DNA from: Gemmatimonadota bacterium
GTDB lineage: Bacteria; Gemmatimonadota; Gemmatimonadetes; JACCXV01; JAHWKZ01
Reading direction: 5' to 3'
Assembly (NCBI GenBank): GCA_019347645.1
Contig: JAHWKZ010000018.1
Span: forward strand, 1-17,681
DNA: 17,681 nucleotides
Below are positions 16,130 through 17,681 of this stretch, in pieces. The stretch's first letter is position 1, and each line of letters begins with the position of its first letter. The notes below the pieces were generated by a model that had not been told where the DNA came from, did not search any database, and saw only the letters and a list, made by a program, of their open reading frames with translations. Position numbers and translations under genes: made by a program.

Positions 16130-16740
16130 ACCGGCCGGCGCCGAACCCCGAGGAGGCGATCGCGGTCGCGAGCCTCGGCGCGGCGGCGGGCTCGGGCGAA
16201 GCCGACGCCCTCATCGAGGCCCTGGACGCGGCCGGCGGGACCCTCGACCCCGACGACGTCGAGGAGCTGCTGCTCCAGACCTACCTCTTCGCCGGATTCC
16301 CACGGACGATCAACGCCTTCTTCACCTGGCAGCGGTGGGCCGCCGGGCACGACGGCCGGGGCGCGATGGTGATGGAGCCCGACGACCCGGAGGGGTGGCG
16401 CGAGCGCGGCGAGGCGCTGTGCCGGGTGATCTACGACGGGAGCTACGACGCCCTGCAGAAGCGCCTGGCCCGGCTCCATCCGGCGATCGCCCTGTGGACG
16501 CTGGTCGAGGGCTACGGCAAGGTCCTCTCACGCCCCGGCCCCGATCCCGCTCGGCGTGAGCTCGCCGCCGTCGGCGTCCTGATCGTCCTCGGCGCCGAGC
16601 GCCAGCTCGGCTCGCACCTCCTGGGCGCCCTCCACGCCGGCGTCCCGCGCGAAGCCCTGGAGGCCGCCGTCGCCGCCGTCGCCGAGCGCTGGGACCGGAG
16701 CTCGATGGTCGAGCCGCTGCTGGCCGGTCTCCCGGGATGA
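16126..16740 (+). CDS. Carboxymuconolactone decarboxylase/AhpD-fold protein
   Basis: A 204-residue, mostly helical protein with two CMD-like halves. Residues ~37-70 (VEELLLQTYLFAGFPRTINAF) resemble the ETILQ-AGFP-N core. Residues ~145-190 (RRELAAVGVLIVLGAERQLGSHLLGALHAGVPREALEAAV) match the CMD consensus. The CxxC pair used by AhpD peroxidoxin partners is absent (only one Cys is seen, in GEALCRVI), so peroxidase-type activity is unlikely. True decarboxylase function cannot be claimed without a catechol-pathway context, which is absent. The GTG start overlaps the asparaginase stop (GTGA), and the end overlaps the thioesterase start (ATGA). Confidence 0.82.
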   Translation: MNRPAPNPEEAIAVASLGAAAGSGEADALIEALDAAGGTLDPDDVEELLLQTYLFAGFPRTINAFFTWQRWAAGHDGRGAMVMEPDDPEGWRERGEALCRVIYDGSYDALQKRLARLHPAIALWTLVEGYGKVLSRPGPDPARRELAAVGVLIVLGAERQLGSHLLGALHAGVPREALEAAVAAVAERWDRSSMVEPLLAGLPG

Positions 16741-17159
16741 GCCGGGACGCCCGCCCGAGCGAGCCTCGCCACGCGTCCGTCGACGTCCGCGTCCGCTACG
16801 CCGAGACCGATCAGCAGGGGGTCGCCTATCACGCCCACTACTTCGTGTGGATGGAGATCGGCCGCACCGAACACCTGAAGCGGCTCGGCTTTCCGTACGA
16901 CCGGCTGGAGGCCGAGGGGCTCCTCTTCGCCGTCAGCGAGGCGTCGTGCGTCTATCGCGGCGCCGCCCGCTACGAGGACCGGGTCGCGATCCGGACGCGC
17001 GTCGAAGCGGTGCGGAGCCGAGCGGTGGAGTTCGCGTACGACCTCTCGGTGGACGGCCGGACGATCGCGGAAGGGAAGACGACGCTGCTCGCCCTGGACC
17101 CCGACCGTCGGCCGCGGCGGATCCCGCAGGCGATCGCCGCGGCGCTCCGCGAAGGATGA
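16737..17159 (+). CDS. YbgC/FadM-like acyl-CoA thioesterase
   Basis: A 140-residue hotdog-fold thioesterase of the 4-hydroxybenzoyl-CoA thioesterase/YbgC group. It shows VRYAETDQQGVAYHAHYFVWMEIGRTEHLKRLG, in which the Asp of ETDQQG is the expected catalytic residue. The helix after it and the later ALDPDRRPRRIPQ segment are also typical. In diderms YbgC lies beside tolQRA, but no tol-pal genes are present in the window, so the symbol is left blank. It overlaps the CMD-fold gene by ATGA, and ends the tightly coupled group. Confidence 0.88.
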   Translation: MSRDARPSEPRHASVDVRVRYAETDQQGVAYHAHYFVWMEIGRTEHLKRLGFPYDRLEAEGLLFAVSEASCVYRGAARYEDRVAIRTRVEAVRSRAVEFAYDLSVDGRTIAEGKTTLLALDPDRRPRRIPQAIAAALREG

Positions 17160-17164
17160 CTAAA

Positions 17165-17188
17165 CCGCGGCGCCGGCGCGGCCATTTT
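17165..17188 (+). terminator. Possible weak intrinsic terminator
   Basis: Shortly after the thioesterase stop, CCGCG (17165-17169) pairs with CGCGG (17177-17181) around a GC-rich loop, followed by a short TTTT (17185-17188). The stem is short and the T-run interrupted, so this is tentative. The remaining gap to 17293 holds a weak -35-like TTGCCA at 17211 without a good -10. Confidence 0.3.
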
Positions 17189-17293
17189 CCAAAATCCCCG
17201 GTCCCGGCCCTTGCCACGACCGCGGATCTCGCGCATCGTCTGGTGGTTGCCGCTCGTTCCCAGTCCGCGACGGATCTCCGAGGAGGCCTTCCC

Positions 17294-17681
17294 TTGCGCT
17301 CGTCCGCTCCTTCGCGTCGGGAGGCGCTCGCGATCGGCGTCGCGCTGATCGCGCTCTCCGCCCTCGCCGCGCCCGCCCGAGCCCAGCTCAGCTACTTCGG
17401 CAAGAACAAAATCCAGTACGAGGACTTCCAGTGGGAGATCCTCTCGGGCGAGCACGTCGACGTCTATTACTATCCGGAGGAGCGGGAGCTGGCGCTGCTG
17501 GCGCTGGCCTACGCGGAGGAGAGCTACGACGACCTGGAGCAGGAGTTCAGCTACAATCCCAAGGACCGGATCCCGCTGGTCCTCTACGCCAGCCACCAGC
17601 ACTTCGAGCAGACGAACATCGTCCCGATCGGCGAGGGAACCGGCGGCGTGACGGAGGCCTTCAAAAACCGCTTCCTCATTT
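17294..17681 (+). CDS. Secreted peptidase-MA/TolB-like protein, N-terminal part
   Basis: The gene runs off the window; 129 codons are visible. TTG at 17294 is chosen because a strong GAGGAGG (17280-17286) lies seven bases upstream, and it yields a clean signal peptide: basic RSSAPSRRE, hydrophobic ALAIGVALIALSALAA, then APARA-QLSYFG as the likely cleavage site. The mature start (YFGKNKIQYEDFQWEILSGEHVDVYYYPEE, then IPLVLYASHQHFEQTNI and GEGTGGVTEAFKNRF) resembles the peptidase-MA-like domain that precedes TolB/WD40-type propellers in some FCB-group and Gemmatimonadota proteins. That is recognition from memory. The zinc motif and any propeller would lie beyond the window. The role is unknown. 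Confidence 0.7.
   Translation, partial: MRSSAPSRREALAIGVALIALSALAAPARAQLSYFGKNKIQYEDFQWEILSGEHVDVYYYPEERELALLALAYAEESYDDLEQEFSYNPKDRIPLVLYASHQHFEQTNIVPIGEGTGGVTEAFKNRFLI

Overview
The window is a compact, very GC-rich bacterial housekeeping locus. All credible genes lie on the + strand, spacing is tight, many starts are GTG, and stop/start overlaps are frequent. The gene set (UDP-GlcNAc synthesis, ribosomal proteins, EF-Ts, UMP kinase, ribosome recycling, undecaprenyl and CDP-DAG synthesis, MEP-pathway Dxr, RseP) indicates a free-living, probably diderm bacterium. The last gene starts like the peptidase-MA/TolB-type secreted proteins that I associate with uncultured FCB-group lineages and Gemmatimonadota. 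That taxonomic hint is inference from memory, not a search result.

Layout. (1) Positions 1 to about 290 read as an unrecognised Gly-rich protein end with visibly lower GC. It joins abruptly to a 5'-truncated phosphoglucosamine mutase (glmM-like, to 1174). (2) A perfect 26-bp palindrome overlaps the glmM stop and a promoter for glmS (1244-3073). glmS is followed by dtd, maf and mtnA, and the unit closes at a GC hairpin on the mtnA stop. (3) A good promoter (TTGACG-N17-TATTTT) and a short leader precede rplM-rpsI, then a 143-nt hairpin-bearing leader precedes rpsB-tsf. The conserved run pyrH-frr-uppS-cdsA-dxr-rseP follows directly. (4) After another GC hairpin comes a downstream group: a DUF2064 transferase, an EamA transporter, a Rhizobium etli-type asparaginase, an AhpD/CMD-fold protein and a YbgC-like thioesterase. 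Several of these share 4-nt overlaps. (5) After a short gap, a secreted protein begins at a TTG start and runs off the window.

How the genes work together. GlmS and GlmM carry out consecutive steps toward UDP-GlcNAc for the envelope. The rplM-to-rseP block couples protein synthesis (L13, S9, S2, EF-Ts, RRF) and pyrimidine nucleotide supply (PyrH) with isoprenoid and lipid supply (Dxr, UppS, CdsA) and envelope stress proteolysis (RseP). dtd and maf are quality-control enzymes and mtnA belongs to methionine salvage.

I see no CRISPR array, insertion sequence, tRNA, rRNA or defence system, and no obviously novel multi-gene system. The items most worth a second look are the compositional junction inside glmM, the palindrome over the glmS promoter, and the missing conventional start codon of pyrH. 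Apart from the first ~290 bases, no stretch longer than 300 bases lacks a gene.
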